A DNA stretch of 64,000 nucleotides from Burkholderia cenocepacia (GTDB lineage: Bacteria > Pseudomonadota > Gammaproteobacteria > Burkholderiales > Burkholderiaceae), in contig NZ_UAQZ01000003.1 of NCBI RefSeq assembly GCF_900446215.1, forward strand, positions 1 through 64,000, in the 5' to 3' direction. The first letter of the stretch is position 1. The number at the start of each line of letters is the position of its first letter. Under the pieces are notes generated by a model that saw only the letters and a list, made by a program, of their open reading frames with translations, ran no database searches and had not been told where the DNA came from. Below, in pieces: positions 40,198 to 50,252 of this stretch. A program made the translations under genes and the position numbers.

Positions 40198-41481
40198 TCA
40201 CCCACGCGGCCGATCCAGCGCCGCCGCGCCGGCCCCGCGTCCAGCCACCAGCCCGAACACGGCCGTCGCGCCCGCGAACGCGAACCCGACACCGCATACC
40301 GCGCTCCAGCCGCCCCATGCCCATGCACTGCCCGCGAGCGCCGCACCCAGCGCGCCGCCGCAGAAGAACAGCCCGACGAATAGCCCGTTCAGGCGTCCGC
40401 GCGCGGCCGGGTTCAGCAGGTTGATCTCGCGGCGGCCGATCGTCTGGTCGACGATGACGCCCGCATCGAGCAGCGCCGCGCCGCCGGCCAGCAGCGCGAG
40501 CGCGACGCCGCGATGCGCATGCGCATCGAAGCCGAACCAGCCGGCGCCGGCGACGCCGAGCACGACGAGCGCCGCGAGCATCGTGCCGTGCGCGAGCCGC
40601 TGCGCGGCCGGGCCGTGGCCGCGGTCGCCCGCGCGGCCGGCGAGCGGCGTGACGATCGCGCCGCTCGCGCCGGCGAACGCGAACAGCGCAATGCCGTGCA
40701 GGTCGAGCGCGAACGGCGGCTGCGCGAGCCGCAGCCCGACGGCGGTCCAGAATGCGCTGAACGCGGCCATCGCGAGCGCGGCCGACAGCGCATGCCGGCG
40801 CAGCACCGGCTCGTCGGCGAGCAGGCGCCCCATCGACGCGAGCAACGCGCGGTAGCCGGCCGTGATCGACGGCGTGCGCGCCGGCAGGCGCAGCGCGAGC
40901 ACGACGGCGATCGCCGCGTTCGCGAGCGCGGCCAGCAGATAAAACGCGCGCCAGCCGGCCGACCCGGCGATCAGGCTCGCGAGCGGCCGCGACAGCAGGA
41001 TCCCGAGCATCAGCCCGCTCATCACGTTGCCGACCGCGCGGCCGCGCTGGGCTTCGGGCGCCATCGACGCGGCCATCGGCACCAGCATCTGGATCACGCT
41101 CGACGCGGCGCCGGCCACGAGCGTCGCGAGCAGGAACACGGTGCCCGACTGCGTGAACGCGGGCAGCGCGAGCGCCGCCGCGCAGACGGCGAGCGTCGCG
41201 ACGATCAGCCGGCGGTTCTCGAACAGGTCGACCAGCGGCACGAGCAACGCGAGTCCGGCCGCGTAGCCGAGTTGCGGCAGCATCGCGACGAGGCCGGCGA
41301 GACCGGGCGGCAGGTGCAGGTCCGCGCTGATCGGGCCGGTCAGCGGTTGCGCGGCGAACAGGTCCATCACGATCACGCCGACCGTCGCGGCGAAGAACAG
41401 CGTCATGCCGGTGCTCAGCGCGGGCGGCGCGGCGACGGACGGGGAAACGGGGGCAGTGCAACGGTGGGCAGGGCAGTTCAT
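40198..41481 (-). CDS. MFS transporter
   Basis: A 427-residue 12-helix permease of the YnfM/NepI-like group: FAATVGVIVMDLFAAQPLTG in helix 1, LPQLGYAAGLALLVPLVDLF in helix 2 with FENRRLIV loop, and GLMLGILLSRPLASLIAG in helix 5. Sugar or drug efflux is usual. Divergent from the LysR gene with 97 bases between, so probably its target. Confidence 0.9.
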   Translation of the reverse strand: MNCPAHRCTAPVSPSVAAPPALSTGMTLFFAATVGVIVMDLFAAQPLTGPISADLHLPPGLAGLVAMLPQLGYAAGLALLVPLVDLFENRRLIVATLAVCAAALALPAFTQSGTVFLLATLVAGAASSVIQMLVPMAASMAPEAQRGRAVGNVMSGLMLGILLSRPLASLIAGSAGWRAFYLLAALANAAIAVVLALRLPARTPSITAGYRALLASMGRLLADEPVLRRHALSAALAMAAFSAFWTAVGLRLAQPPFALDLHGIALFAFAGASGAIVTPLAGRAGDRGHGPAAQRLAHGTMLAALVVLGVAGAGWFGFDAHAHRGVALALLAGGAALLDAGVIVDQTIGRREINLLNPAARGRLNGLFVGLFFCGGALGAALAGSAWAWGGWSAVCGVGFAFAGATAVFGLVAGRGAGAAALDRPRG

Positions 41482-41578
41482 CGGAAGCCTGGGAGGAAGA
41501 TCGAAGGAACTCCCATCGTAGGGGGCCGATGTTTATGCGACAATTGAAATATGTCTAACATGATTATGCGAGTTTGTT

Positions 41579-42508
41579 TTGAATACGCGTGATCTCCAGG
41601 CGTTCGTCGCGGTCGTCGACAGCGGGTCGATGGTCGCCGCGGCCGCGAAGCTCCACCTGACGCAGCCGGGCCTGACGCGGCGCGTGCAGAACCTCGAAAC
41701 GCTGCTCGGCGTGCCGCTGCTCGAACGGCAGAGCAAGCCGCTGAAGCCGACTGCGGCCGGGCGCGACGTCTACGCGCTCGCGCGCAACGTGCTCGGCGCG
41801 GTCGACGAGCTGATGGCGGCGGGCGCGCCGGACAGCGAGCCGTCGGGCGAGCTGCGCATCGGCGTGCCGCCGTTCCTGTCCGAGCTCGCGCTGGAGCGGC
41901 CGATCGACCGGCTGCGCGATGCATTTCCGCGTCTCACGCTGCGCGTGACGGCCGGCTGGTCGCCTGCGCTGGTGCAGGGCATCGAGCGCGGCGCGCTCGA
42001 CGTCGCCACCGTGATGGTGCCGGCGAGTGCGACGCTGCCCGACGCGCTGACCGCGACGCTGCTCGCCACGCAGCCGACGGTGCTCGTCGCCGCGCGCGAT
42101 TTCCCGCTGCCGGACGGCCCGCTGTCGCTCGACACGCTGTCGGGTTTTCCGTGGGTGCTGAGCCAGGACGGCTGCGGAATGCGCTCGGCGCTGAGCCGCG
42201 CGCTCGGCGCGGCCGGGCTGCCGTTCGACGTCGCGGTCGAGGCCTTCGGCTCGGAGCTGCAGTTGTCGCTCGTCGCGCGCGGCGCCGGCATCGGCATCGC
42301 GCCGCCGAACGCGCTGGCGCGCAGTGCGCATCGCGATGCGCTGCGGATCGTGGAAACGGCGGGGCTGGAAACGCGAATCAACGTGTGGATCGTGCACGGC
42401 GCGTTACCGGGCCGGCTGATGCGGCCGGTCGCGCTGCTGCGCGACGCGCTGGGCGAGGTGCTCGAGCGGGAGAACGGAACGGGGTCAGGTGCCGTTACGG
42501 CGGACTAG
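41579..42508 (+). CDS. LysR-family regulator divergent from MFS gene
   Basis: A 309-residue LysR protein: HTH at 1-60 (TRDLQAFVAVVDSGSMVAAA, LTQPGLTRRVQNLETLLGVP), effector domain from about 88 (GELRIGVPPFLSELAL). Starts at TTG 41579; an ATG is absent at this N terminus. The spacer to the MFS gene is AT-rich with several T-N11-A style motifs (41530-41570), the usual LysR-box setting for a divergent regulator-target pair. Confidence 0.9.
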   Translation: MNTRDLQAFVAVVDSGSMVAAAAKLHLTQPGLTRRVQNLETLLGVPLLERQSKPLKPTAAGRDVYALARNVLGAVDELMAAGAPDSEPSGELRIGVPPFLSELALERPIDRLRDAFPRLTLRVTAGWSPALVQGIERGALDVATVMVPASATLPDALTATLLATQPTVLVAARDFPLPDGPLSLDTLSGFPWVLSQDGCGMRSALSRALGAAGLPFDVAVEAFGSELQLSLVARGAGIGIAPPNALARSAHRDALRIVETAGLETRINVWIVHGALPGRLMRPVALLRDALGEVLERENGTGSGAVTAD

Positions 42509-42619
42509 AGGCCGCATTCGAGGGAAAATCCTTATTTTCTCTACGGAAATGTTGCATTGCGGAAACCGATTCGATATGATTGGAACTGTCTCCTCCATGT
42601 CTCCTCTGATATGGATTCA

Positions 42620-42647
42620 GCCCGCCACTTAGGCGGGCTTTTTTTTG
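42620..42647 (+). terminator. Terminator after the LysR gene
   Basis: AGCCCGCC (42620-42627) pairs with GGCGGGCT (42633-42640), followed by seven or more T. The 110 AT-richer bases between lysR and this hairpin have no gene. Confidence 0.9.
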
Positions 42648-42692
42648 CGTGCGATTTTGTCGCGGCGCTTCCGTTGCCGGCTGTCGCCGCGC

Positions 42693-43526
42693 TCAGAACT
42701 TGTACGTCATCCCGACGTAGCTGATGATCGGGTCCGCCTTCAGGTCCGATTTCGACTCGGCGAGTACCGAGCCGTCGGCCGCCTTGATCGTCACCGTCGA
42801 CGTCGTCTTCAGCGGGATGTAGGTGACCGACGCCACCAGCCCGAAGTGTTCCGTCATGTTGTACTGCAGGCCCGCGTTGAACACCGGCTGCCAGGACGAC
42901 GACGCCTTCGCTTCCACCGAGGTCGTGCCCGGTTTGCCCGCGCCCGCCGCGAGAATCGCGCCGAGGTTGTCCTGCGTCTGCTTGATGAAGTTCGTGTTGA
43001 GCTGCAGGTCGCTGAACCAGTTGTACGACACGCCGAGGCCGAGGAACGGCCGGAACTTCGCGGTGGCCTGCCCGAAGTAGTACTGCAGGATCACCGCGGG
43101 GCTCCACTGCCGCACGCTCTTCACGATCGGGTTGACCGAGCCCAGCCCGATGTTCTGCGTGCCGAGCGCGCCGGCCGGGCCGGGCGGCTTGATCGTGCCC
43201 TGGCCCGACACCTTGAACACCGGCGGCACGCCGGCCACCGACGTGACCGCGATGTGGTCGGTCAGGAAGTGGCTGACCGTCAGGCCGACGGTGTCCGCGC
43301 CGCTCGTGTGCAGCCCGGTGCCCGGCGACGTGAACGACGGCGGCAGCCGCAGCGGCGTGTTGATCGGCGTCGGCGCGACGTTGGTCGTCATCGGCGTGCT
43401 GCTCTGCTGCGGCATGATGTGGAACCAGCCCAGCGTGACGACGTTGCTGCCGGCGCTCTGCGCGTGCGCCGCGAGCGGCGCCACGGCGGCGGCGCCGGCC
43501 GCCGCGCAGAGAAGGGTTTTCTTCAT
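42693..43526 (-). CDS. ompW: OmpW-family outer-membrane porin
   Basis: A 277-residue outer-membrane barrel protein: signal peptide (LLCAAAGAAAVAPLAAHAQS), then alternating amphipathic strands and a C-terminal aromatic, IISYVGMTYKF. The segment PFLGLGVSYNWFSDLQLN is typical of OmpW, an eight-stranded barrel that passes small hydrophobic compounds. An internal Thr/Pro-rich loop (about 45-70) is longer than in E. coli. Start ATG 43526. Same strand as two DUF2957 lipoprotein genes, 18 bases after the nearer one. Confidence 0.88.
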   Translation of the reverse strand: MKKTLLCAAAGAAAVAPLAAHAQSAGSNVVTLGWFHIMPQQSSTPMTTNVAPTPINTPLRLPPSFTSPGTGLHTSGADTVGLTVSHFLTDHIAVTSVAGVPPVFKVSGQGTIKPPGPAGALGTQNIGLGSVNPIVKSVRQWSPAVILQYYFGQATAKFRPFLGLGVSYNWFSDLQLNTNFIKQTQDNLGAILAAGAGKPGTTSVEAKASSSWQPVFNAGLQYNMTEHFGLVASVTYIPLKTTSTVTIKAADGSVLAESKSDLKADPIISYVGMTYKF

Positions 43527-43544
43527 CACGGCTTTTCCCTCCGC

Positions 43545-44786
43545 TTACTGGACGAATGCGCCGATCGTGAAATACGGCGTCGATCCCGCGTTGTCGAGGA
43601 AACCGAACACGCCACCCGTGAAGATGAACTTGCCGGTCGGCGACGTGCTGCCCGAACCCGTGTGGATCGTCGTGACCGTGCCCGGCACCTTCTGCGTGTA
43701 GTCGAGATCGAGCGCGGTCGCGAGCGACGCCTGCGACGGCTGGAACGGATCGAGCAGCGTGGCCTGCTTGTCGATCAGCGCGGTGGTCCGGTAGTCGAAC
43801 TGGCTGTCGACGCCGATGTACTCGCCGTTCTGCGAACCGGCCGCCACCGCCGTCTGCGGCGCGAGGATCGAGATGCTCGATTCGTCGTCGGCGGTCAGGC
43901 CCGGCACGCCGTTGCTGTCCGGTGTCGGGTTCGGGTTCGCGACACCCGTGCGCACGAGGATCGGCACGAGCTGGTTGCGCAGCTTGCCGACGATCATGAA
44001 GCCCTTGCCTTGCGGCGTGGCCGACAGCGTCGGCTTCAGCTGGCTCCGGTAGTTGTTCGACTGGAACGCGCCGCTGCCGTCGGCCGACTGCACGAAGTTC
44101 GTGCCTTGCTGCACGCACGCGCCGCCCGCGAACTGGCCCGTCGTGTCGCACTTGGTCCACGTGCCGTCCGCGTTGATCGTCACCTTCGCGTCGATCGACG
44201 CCGGCGCGAATTTCTGCGACGGCACTTCGCCGAAGCCGATGTGGCTGTACGTGCCCGCGACCTTCGTGATGTCGGTTTCGATCGACGAGAAGCCGATGAA
44301 CGGGTAGTACGGGAATTTCGTGTCGGGCACCGCCGCCTGGCCGAGCACGCCGTCGAACTGGATCTCCTTGCCGGGAATCGTGCCGCCCGCGACGCCGAAG
44401 CCGACGAAGATGCGCGCCGGACGCGACGCGTCGAGGCTCGCGCCGTTCAGGCGGAACGCGCACTGGTTCAGCTTGTTGGTCGGCAGCAGCGTTTCCTGCG
44501 TGAGCGTGCCGCTGTCGACGGTGCCCGCGCGGGTCGGCACGACGGTGCCGGTCTTTTGCGGTACCGGCGATTCGACATAGGTGACCTGCCAGGTCATCTT
44601 GGTCGTGTCGAGCTGCACCTTTGCGAGTTCGCCGCTGCCCGCGCCGCCCGTGAACACGGTGTTGTAGTCGAGCGTGGCCGGGCAAAGCCGGTCTTCGACG
44701 AGCGGGGGCGGATTGTCGCTGCCGCCGCCGCAAGCCGAAAGAAGGGGGGCGGCAAGGGCCGCCGCCAGAATGAGGTTGCGCTTCAT
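43545..44786 (-). CDS. DUF2957 family lipoprotein
   Basis: A 413-residue lipoprotein: signal MKRNLILAAALAAPLLSACG with lipobox LSAC (C19), then a beta-rich mature part with GGAGSGELAKVQLDTTKMTW, GTVVPTRAGT and a central TKCDTTGQFAGGACV cysteine pair. It aligns along its length with the next gene upstream, so the two are tandem paralogues. Family known mainly from Burkholderia; function unknown. Gene order suggests an operon with ompW and surface localisation. Confidence 0.85.
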   Translation of the reverse strand: MKRNLILAAALAAPLLSACGGGSDNPPPLVEDRLCPATLDYNTVFTGGAGSGELAKVQLDTTKMTWQVTYVESPVPQKTGTVVPTRAGTVDSGTLTQETLLPTNKLNQCAFRLNGASLDASRPARIFVGFGVAGGTIPGKEIQFDGVLGQAAVPDTKFPYYPFIGFSSIETDITKVAGTYSHIGFGEVPSQKFAPASIDAKVTINADGTWTKCDTTGQFAGGACVQQGTNFVQSADGSGAFQSNNYRSQLKPTLSATPQGKGFMIVGKLRNQLVPILVRTGVANPNPTPDSNGVPGLTADDESSISILAPQTAVAAGSQNGEYIGVDSQFDYRTTALIDKQATLLDPFQPSQASLATALDLDYTQKVPGTVTTIHTGSGSTSPTGKFIFTGGVFGFLDNAGSTPYFTIGAFVQ

Positions 44787-44934
44787 GTTGCTCCTCCAGA
44801 TTTGTCTTTGTGCGGCGGCCAGCTCCCTGTCGGCCGCTTCTGTTGGTCGTGCTCGTCCTGCTTGCGCCGTGCCGAGCGCCTTCGTGCCTTCCCTGCAATG
44901 CGCGGCGGCAGGCCGGCCGCCGCGTCCTCGATCG

Positions 44935-46365
44935 CTACTTGCTGATCTGCGCGCCCACGCCGAAGTACGGGGTCGACGACGTCGTCGAATTCGCCGACGT
45001 CGGCGTGACGCCGCCGTTCACCGTGCCCTGGATCAGCGCCGCATACAGGCCGCCCGTCGCGATCACCACGCCCGATGCGGACGGGTAGCTCGCGCCGCTC
45101 GGCGGGGTAGTCTTCGCGTTCAGCAGGCCCGGCGTCGCCTGGCCGTAGTCGAGCGTGAAGCCGTCTTCCTCGGCCTGCGTGGACGGGTTGATGAACGACG
45201 CGTTGCTGCCGCGGATCAGCGCAGCCGTGTACTTGAAGTTCGAGTCCGCGCCCGCGTAGCCGCCGTCGATCGCGCCCGACGTGATCGCCGTCGCCGCGCC
45301 GAGCACCGCGATGCCCGATTCGTCGTCGACCTTTGCGTCGGTGTGCAACGGCGGCGTGCCGAGGTTCACGTAGCCGGTGCGCACGATTACCGGCACCGTC
45401 GCGCCGTTGAGCTGGCCGATCACCATGTGCGCGGTGGCCGACTTGCCGGTCGCGCCGATCAGGGGCAGCTTCGTTTGCGGCAGGATCTGCGGTGCCTGGG
45501 TGCTGTCGAAGTAGCCGCCGTTCGCGCTCGTCTTCCATGGATCGCCGGTGGTCTGGCAGCCGCCCGAACCGCTCGACGTGCACGCGCCGTTCGCATCGAA
45601 CGTCTCGCTGGAGTTGACGCCCTTCGTTGCATAGTTGCCCGACGGCACGAGGTGATAGAGCAGCGCGTTGTACGTGCCCGGCAGCTTCGTGAGGTCGGTC
45701 GTCGTGTTCGCGAAGCCGAGGAACGGGTAGAAGTCGAAGTGGCGATTGGGCACCTGGCCGACGTTCTGGAATACGGGGAGGCCGATCACGCTGATCGTCA
45801 GCCCGTCGTACTGAACCGTCGCGCCGGGAATGCCACCGCCCGCCACGCCCATGCCGACCAGCAGCATCGGCGGGTTCGCCTGGTTGAAGTCGGCGGCCGT
45901 CGAATAGGTCGAACCGTCCGGCGCGGTGCCGGTGCCCGGCGTGAGGACGAACGCGCAGCGCGTCTGCTCGGCGGTCGGCAGCGTGCCGGTCGGCGGATGG
46001 ACGACCTTGCCGGTGATCGTCGTGCCGGCGCGGCTCGGCGTGACGGTGCCCGTCTTCAGCGGAATCGGCGATTCGAGCCACTTGAGCGTGTACGTCATCG
46101 CGACCGCGTCGATGTTGACGCTGACGATCTCGCCGCTGCCCGCGCCGCCGAGATACGTGCTCTTCACGATATCCGCGTTGGCCGGGCACAGTGCGCCGTT
46201 GATCGGCTGCGAAGGCGGCGGCCCTTGCGTGCCGCAGCTCGAGCCGGAACATTGGGGCGCATCGATCGGCGCGAGCGCGCCGCCAGAGTCCCCCCCACCA
46301 CATGCAACCAGGAAAGGGGCAATGGCAAAGGCCGTTGCCACCCCCTTCGATAAGGCGTGCGACAT
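44935..46365 (-). CDS. DUF2957 family lipoprotein (paralogue)
   Basis: A 476-residue lipoprotein: signal ending in lipobox LVAC (C22), a Gly/Ser/Pro linker with CSGSSC, then GGAGSGEIVSVNIDAVAMTY, TGTVTPSRAGTTITG and the cysteine-containing GACTSSGSGGCQTTGD, matching the neighbouring paralogue. Longer at the N terminus. First gene of the probable three-gene unit ending with ompW; 148 bases separate the two paralogues. Confidence 0.85.
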   Translation of the reverse strand: MSHALSKGVATAFAIAPFLVACGGGDSGGALAPIDAPQCSGSSCGTQGPPPSQPINGALCPANADIVKSTYLGGAGSGEIVSVNIDAVAMTYTLKWLESPIPLKTGTVTPSRAGTTITGKVVHPPTGTLPTAEQTRCAFVLTPGTGTAPDGSTYSTAADFNQANPPMLLVGMGVAGGGIPGATVQYDGLTISVIGLPVFQNVGQVPNRHFDFYPFLGFANTTTDLTKLPGTYNALLYHLVPSGNYATKGVNSSETFDANGACTSSGSGGCQTTGDPWKTSANGGYFDSTQAPQILPQTKLPLIGATGKSATAHMVIGQLNGATVPVIVRTGYVNLGTPPLHTDAKVDDESGIAVLGAATAITSGAIDGGYAGADSNFKYTAALIRGSNASFINPSTQAEEDGFTLDYGQATPGLLNAKTTPPSGASYPSASGVVIATGGLYAALIQGTVNGGVTPTSANSTTSSTPYFGVGAQISK

Positions 46366-46756
46366 GCCGCTGTCTCCAATCGTTTAATTGTGCGAGCTAA
46401 TGTCGCTGCCTGGATTTTTGCTGTCAATTGATGAACCCGTCTAAAAAAGGCGATTGAAACGGGATCGGCAATTTGAATCCTTGCCCGATAAGGCGGTTGG
46501 TAAGAATTAAAACGCGCGGCGGGCCGTCGAAAGCTGCCGGAGTGGGGGCTGCGCGACGCCTGGCACGCTCGCGCCGCGCCTTCCTGCGTATAACGGCAGC
46601 GTTTAAATCGACGGTATCCGGTTTATCCCTATTCGGGATTGACTGGATAAAGAACGGACTGGATTAATTCACTGGTAATCGCGCAATGGAAAGCTTGTAA
46701 ATATTTGTAAATGCGCGATCCGGTGTTTTTATATATTGCCTGATACGGGTAAATAA
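46366..46756 (-). other. AT-rich promoter region upstream of the DUF2957 pair
   Basis: About 390 bases of clearly lower G+C than the flanks. No convincing gene. It should hold the promoter for the DUF2957-ompW unit; TA-rich stretches near 46650-46740 have several -10-like patterns, none with a good -35. Confidence 0.4.
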
Positions 46757-46779
46757 AAAGCCGGCCAGTGGCCGGCTTT
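46757..46779 (-). terminator. argC terminator
   Basis: AAAGCCGGCCA / TGGCCGGCTTT hairpin, with the T tract on the minus strand (AAATAAAAA on the plus strand), 20 bases after argC. Confidence 0.9.
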
Positions 46780-46799
46780 GCATGGCATGCGATGCTGAA

Positions 46800-47750
46800 T
46801 CAGCGTTTGAGACCGGCGTCCTCGGCCGCGCCGATGTTGAGGTTCATGCACTGGATCGCGGCGCCCGACGCGCCCTTGCCGAGGTTGTCGAGGCGCGCGA
46901 CCGTGACGAAGCGCTCCGCGTTGCCGAACACGAACAGGTCGACGCGGTTCGTGTCGTTGTTCGCCTGCACGTCGAAGAAGCCGCTGTCGAGGTTCGCATC
47001 CGCGTCGAACGGTGCGACGCGCACGAACGCTTCGTCCGCGTAGTACTCGGCGAACACGCGCTGCACGTCCTGCGGCGTCGCGCGCTTCGCGAGCTGCCCG
47101 GGCGTGAAGTAGGTCGTCACCGCGAGGCCTTTCAGGAACGGGCCGACGATCGGCGTGAAGATCGGTGCGTTCGCGAGGCCGGTGTGCGCGGCCATTTCGG
47201 GCAGGTGCTTGTGCGCGAGGCCGAGCGCATACGGGCGCGGGCTCGCGAGCTTGCCGCCCGGCGCGGCGCTTTCGTACTCGGCGATCATCGACTTGCCGCC
47301 GCCGCTGTAGCCGGTGATCGAGTAGCTGTGCGCGGCGAACGTCGGCGCGACGATGCCCGCATCGACGAGCGGCCGCATCGCGAGCACGAACGCCGATGCG
47401 TGGCAGCCGGGCACCGCGATGCGCTTCGACGTACGAATCTTCTCGCGCTGCGCGCGGGTCAGCTCGGGCAGGCCGTAGGCCCAGTCGGCATGGGTGCGGA
47501 ACGCGGTGCTCGCGTCGATCAGCGTGGTGTTCGGGTTCTCGACGAGCGACGCGGATTCGCGCGACGCGACGTCCGGCAGGCACAGGAACGTGACGTCGGA
47601 CGCGTTGATCAGGCGACGGCGCTCGTCGACGTCCTTGCGCTTCGCTTCATCGATGCGCAGGATCTCGATGTCGCTGCGTGCCGACAGGTATTCGAAGATC
47701 TTGAGGCCGGTCGTGCCTTCCTGGCCGTCGACAAAAACTTTGGTGCTCAT
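46800..47750 (-). CDS. argC: N-acetyl-gamma-glutamyl-phosphate reductase (short type)
   Basis: A 316-residue arginine-biosynthesis enzyme reducing N-acetylglutamyl phosphate to the semialdehyde with [23 protein letters not shown] is the Rossmann motif, VPGCHASAF holds catalytic C116, and [16 protein letters not shown] the conserved substrate loop. About 315 residues and this N terminus identify the type 2 ArgC (as in Pseudomonas PA ArgC-like) rather than the ~340-residue enterobacterial type. Single-gene unit with its own terminator. Confidence 0.93.
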   Translation of the reverse strand: MSTKVFVDGQEGTTGLKIFEYLSARSDIEILRIDEAKRKDVDERRRLINASDVTFLCLPDVASRESASLVENPNTTLIDASTAFRTHADWAYGLPELTRAQREKIRTSKRIAVPGCHASAFVLAMRPLVDAGIVAPTFAAHSYSITGYSGGGKSMIAEYESAAPGGKLASPRPYALGLAHKHLPEMAAHTGLANAPIFTPIVGPFLKGLAVTTYFTPGQLAKRATPQDVQRVFAEYYADEAFVRVAPFDADANLDSGFFDVQANNDTNRVDLFVFGNAERFVTVARLDNLGKGASGAAIQCMNLNIGAAEDAGLKR

Positions 47751-47835
47751 TTCGCTCTCACTGAATGAAACGGGAGCCGCGGCGCCCTGAAACCGCCATT
47801 TTAAGACGTCATCCGGCGGGCCTGTACCGCACGGG

Positions 47836-47866
47836 GCGAAAAAAAGACGGCCCGCGGGCCGTCTTG
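47836..47866 (-). terminator. Terminator of the flavodoxin gene
   Basis: AAGACGGCCCG / CGGGCCGTCTT hairpin (47844-47865) with the T tract on the minus strand, 75 bases beyond the stop. Confidence 0.85.
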
Positions 47867-47941
47867 TGTCCCTTTGGTGCACCCCCACGCTGCGCGGCCA
47901 CGCCAGCGGCCGGTGCGAGCGGGCGGGTGCCCCGGGCGCGC

Positions 47942-48514
47942 TCAGCGGCCGCCGGCCACCCAGCGCGCCGTCGCTTCGGCGACGCGCCGGCCGAACGCCT
48001 TCGCGGTATCGAGGTCGCCGGGCAGCGGGCCCTCGTCGGGCGTCGCGTCCGCCGGCGACTGCGCGAGCAGGCCCGTGAAGCCGCCGACGTAGTTGATGTC
48101 GTTGCGCGTGGCCGCCTTCGAGTTGGCCGGCATCATGCCCGTGCCGACCCACACCATCCCATGTTGCATCGCCAGCGTGACGAAATACTGAATCGTCGAG
48201 AACTTGTCGCCGTTCATCGTCGCGGAGTTCGTGAAGCCCGCGGCGATCTTGTCCTTCCATTTCTGCGTAAACCACGGTTTCGAGGTCGCGTCGGCGAATT
48301 GCTTGAACTGCGCGGACGGGCCGCCCATGTAGGTCGGCGCGCCGAAGACGATCGCGTCCGCCGCGTCGAGCGCGGCCCAGCCCGCGTCGTCGAGCTCGCC
48401 GACGGCGAGGAGGCGTGCGGCGGCGCCGGCATCCTGCGCACCGGCGTGCACGGCCTCGGCCAGTTTCTGCGTGTGACCGTAGCCGCTGTGATAGACGATG
48501 ACGATGTTCGACAT
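47942..48514 (-). CDS. Flavodoxin-fold NAD(P)H:quinone oxidoreductase-like protein
   Basis: A 190-residue FMN protein: [20 protein letters not shown] (phosphate-binding loop), [18 protein letters not shown] and the FMN loop of the WrbA/NQO family. It probably reduces quinones by two electrons and protects from redox stress. Divergent neighbours give no pathway. Slightly shorter than WrbA and lacking part of its insertion, so I give no symbol. Confidence 0.88.
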   Translation of the reverse strand: MSNIVIVYHSGYGHTQKLAEAVHAGAQDAGAAARLLAVGELDDAGWAALDAADAIVFGAPTYMGGPSAQFKQFADATSKPWFTQKWKDKIAAGFTNSATMNGDKFSTIQYFVTLAMQHGMVWVGTGMMPANSKAATRNDINYVGGFTGLLAQSPADATPDEGPLPGDLDTAKAFGRRVAEATARWVAGGR

Positions 48515-48728
48515 GAAGCGTTCTCCGGAAAGGGACGGGAACGGCGGCCCGCAGGCTCGCCGCGACACGCGCCGCAGTTGGGCGGCGCGACGGATGCGCG
48601 GCGGGATGCCGCGACCGGTGCAGCCGAGTCTAGCAAGCCGAAATGACCGGAAGAAAGCGCGCAGGCCGCGCACAGAAATTCGCGGGCGCGGGCAATCGCG
48701 ACCGCCACGGGCGGCGGCGCGCGCTTAC

Positions 48729-49325
48729 CTACTGCCCGTAAGTGACCGTGAGTCGCGCGGTGCCGATCGCGAGCGTGCCGATCTCGTGCTCGAACATCGG
48801 CGCGGGGCGGCCTTGCGAGATACGCAGGTCGGTGCCTTTCAGCGCGTAGACGGTGATCACGTAGCGATGCGGTTTGCCGGGCGGTGGGCACGGGCCGCCG
48901 TAGCCGTCGATTCCGAAGTCGTTGCGCGCCTCGCTCGCGCCGATGCGGCGCAGGAAGCCGGACGCGCTCGCATCGGCCGGCAGGCTCGTGACGGTCGCCG
49001 GGATGCCCGCGACGGCCCAGTGCCACCAGCCGTGCCCCGGCGCGTCGGGATCGAAGATCGTGACCGCGTAGCCGCGCGTGCCCGGCGGCGGGTTGTGCCA
49101 TGCGAGTTGCGGCGAGCGGTTCGCGCCCTTGCAGTCGCCGCGGTCGAACACGTTCGCGGGCCGCACGCGGGCGCCCGCCGTCAGGTCGTCGCTCGTCACG
49201 GTGAACGGGCCTTCCGCATGCGCGGGCAGCGCCGCGAAGACGGCGGCGCACAGGAGGGCGGAGAAACGGAGCGGAGAAGGGCGACCCGATGGCGCAGGCG
49301 GAGTGATCCGGCGATCCACACGCAT
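48729..49325 (-). CDS. Exported YbhB/YbcL-type PEBP (Raf kinase inhibitor-like) protein
   Basis: A 198-residue protein: signal peptide to about residue 37 (FSALLCAAVFAALPAHA), then the PEBP fold with GANRSPQLAWHNPPPGTRGY, IFDPDAPGHGWWHW and NDFGIDGYGGPCPPPGKPHR. PEBP proteins bind phospholipid head groups or anions; bacterial roles are poorly known. Exported, unlike cytoplasmic YbhB. Confidence 0.9.
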   Translation of the reverse strand: MRVDRRITPPAPSGRPSPLRFSALLCAAVFAALPAHAEGPFTVTSDDLTAGARVRPANVFDRGDCKGANRSPQLAWHNPPPGTRGYAVTIFDPDAPGHGWWHWAVAGIPATVTSLPADASASGFLRRIGASEARNDFGIDGYGGPCPPPGKPHRYVITVYALKGTDLRISQGRPAPMFEHEIGTLAIGTARLTVTYGQ

Positions 49326-49495
49326 ATGGCGCTTCTCCCGTCACGTGGGCCGGGCCGAGGCTCCCGGCATTGTTGGCGTTGTATGTTGCCCGCGCAGCTG
49401 AGGGCGGCGATGGATCAAGTCTAGCATTAGGGTTCGATGAGCGACGCACACCGGCGCCCGCGATTGCGCGCGGTCGGCGCGCAACGCGACGGACG

Positions 49496-49525
49496 AAAAA
49501 AAACCGCCTGCGATGAAGCAGGCGG
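49496..49525 (-). terminator. pyrE terminator
   Basis: CCGCCTGC (49504-49511) pairs with GCAGGCGG (49518-49525); an eight-T tract follows on the minus strand. Confidence 0.9.
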
Positions 49526-49565
49526 CTCGTTCAGCCAGTGCGCCGGCATGCGTGCCGGCGGGGCG

Positions 49566-50252
49566 TCATTCCTTCGGGGCCGTCGCGCCGCCGTGCGCGG
49601 CCGACCATTCGGCCGGTGCGTGCAGGAATTTCTCGACTTCGTCGAGCGTCTTCGTCTCGAAGTAGCCCGACGCCTTCGCGACGCGCAGCACGTCCCACCA
49701 CGTCGCGAGCGCGTGCAGGTCGACGTCGATGTCCTTCAGGACCGACACGCTTTCCTTGAAGATGTTGTAGTGGAACAGCACGAAGCAGTGGTTCACCGTC
49801 GCGCCCGCGGTGCGCAGCGCGTTGACGAAGTTGATCTTGCTGCGGCTGTCGGTGGTCAGGTCTTCCACCAGCAGCACGCGCGAGCCTTCCTCGAGATGGC
49901 CTTCGATCTGCGCATTGCGGCCGAAACCCTTCGGCTTTTTGCGCACGTACTGCATCGGCACCATCATCCGGTCCGCGATCCATGCCGCGAACGGGATGCC
50001 GGCCGTCTCGCCGCCCGCCACCGCGTCGATCTGCTCGAAGCCGATGTCGCGCGTGATCGTCGTTTCCGCCATTTCCATCAGCGCACGGCGCACGCGCGGA
50101 TACGAGATCAGCTTGCGGCAGTCGATATAGACGGGGCTTGCCCAGCCGGACGTGAAGATGAACGGTTTTTCGGCATTGAAGTGCACCGCCTGCACTTCGA
50201 GCAGGATTTTGGCGGTCGTATCCGAGATCGACTGACGATCGTAGCCTGTCAT
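49566..50252 (-). CDS. pyrE: Orotate phosphoribosyltransferase
   Basis: A 228-residue pyrimidine enzyme joining orotate and PRPP to [45 protein letters not shown] and the PRPP loop [18 protein letters not shown] are diagnostic. Start ATG 50252 (MTGYDRQ) has AAGGA six bases upstream; ATG 50258 lies on that AAGGA and is less likely. Divergent from maeB. Confidence 0.93.
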   Translation of the reverse strand: MTGYDRQSISDTTAKILLEVQAVHFNAEKPFIFTSGWASPVYIDCRKLISYPRVRRALMEMAETTITRDIGFEQIDAVAGGETAGIPFAAWIADRMMVPMQYVRKKPKGFGRNAQIEGHLEEGSRVLLVEDLTTDSRSKINFVNALRTAGATVNHCFVLFHYNIFKESVSVLKDIDVDLHALATWWDVLRVAKASGYFETKTLDEVEKFLHAPAEWSAAHGGATAPKE

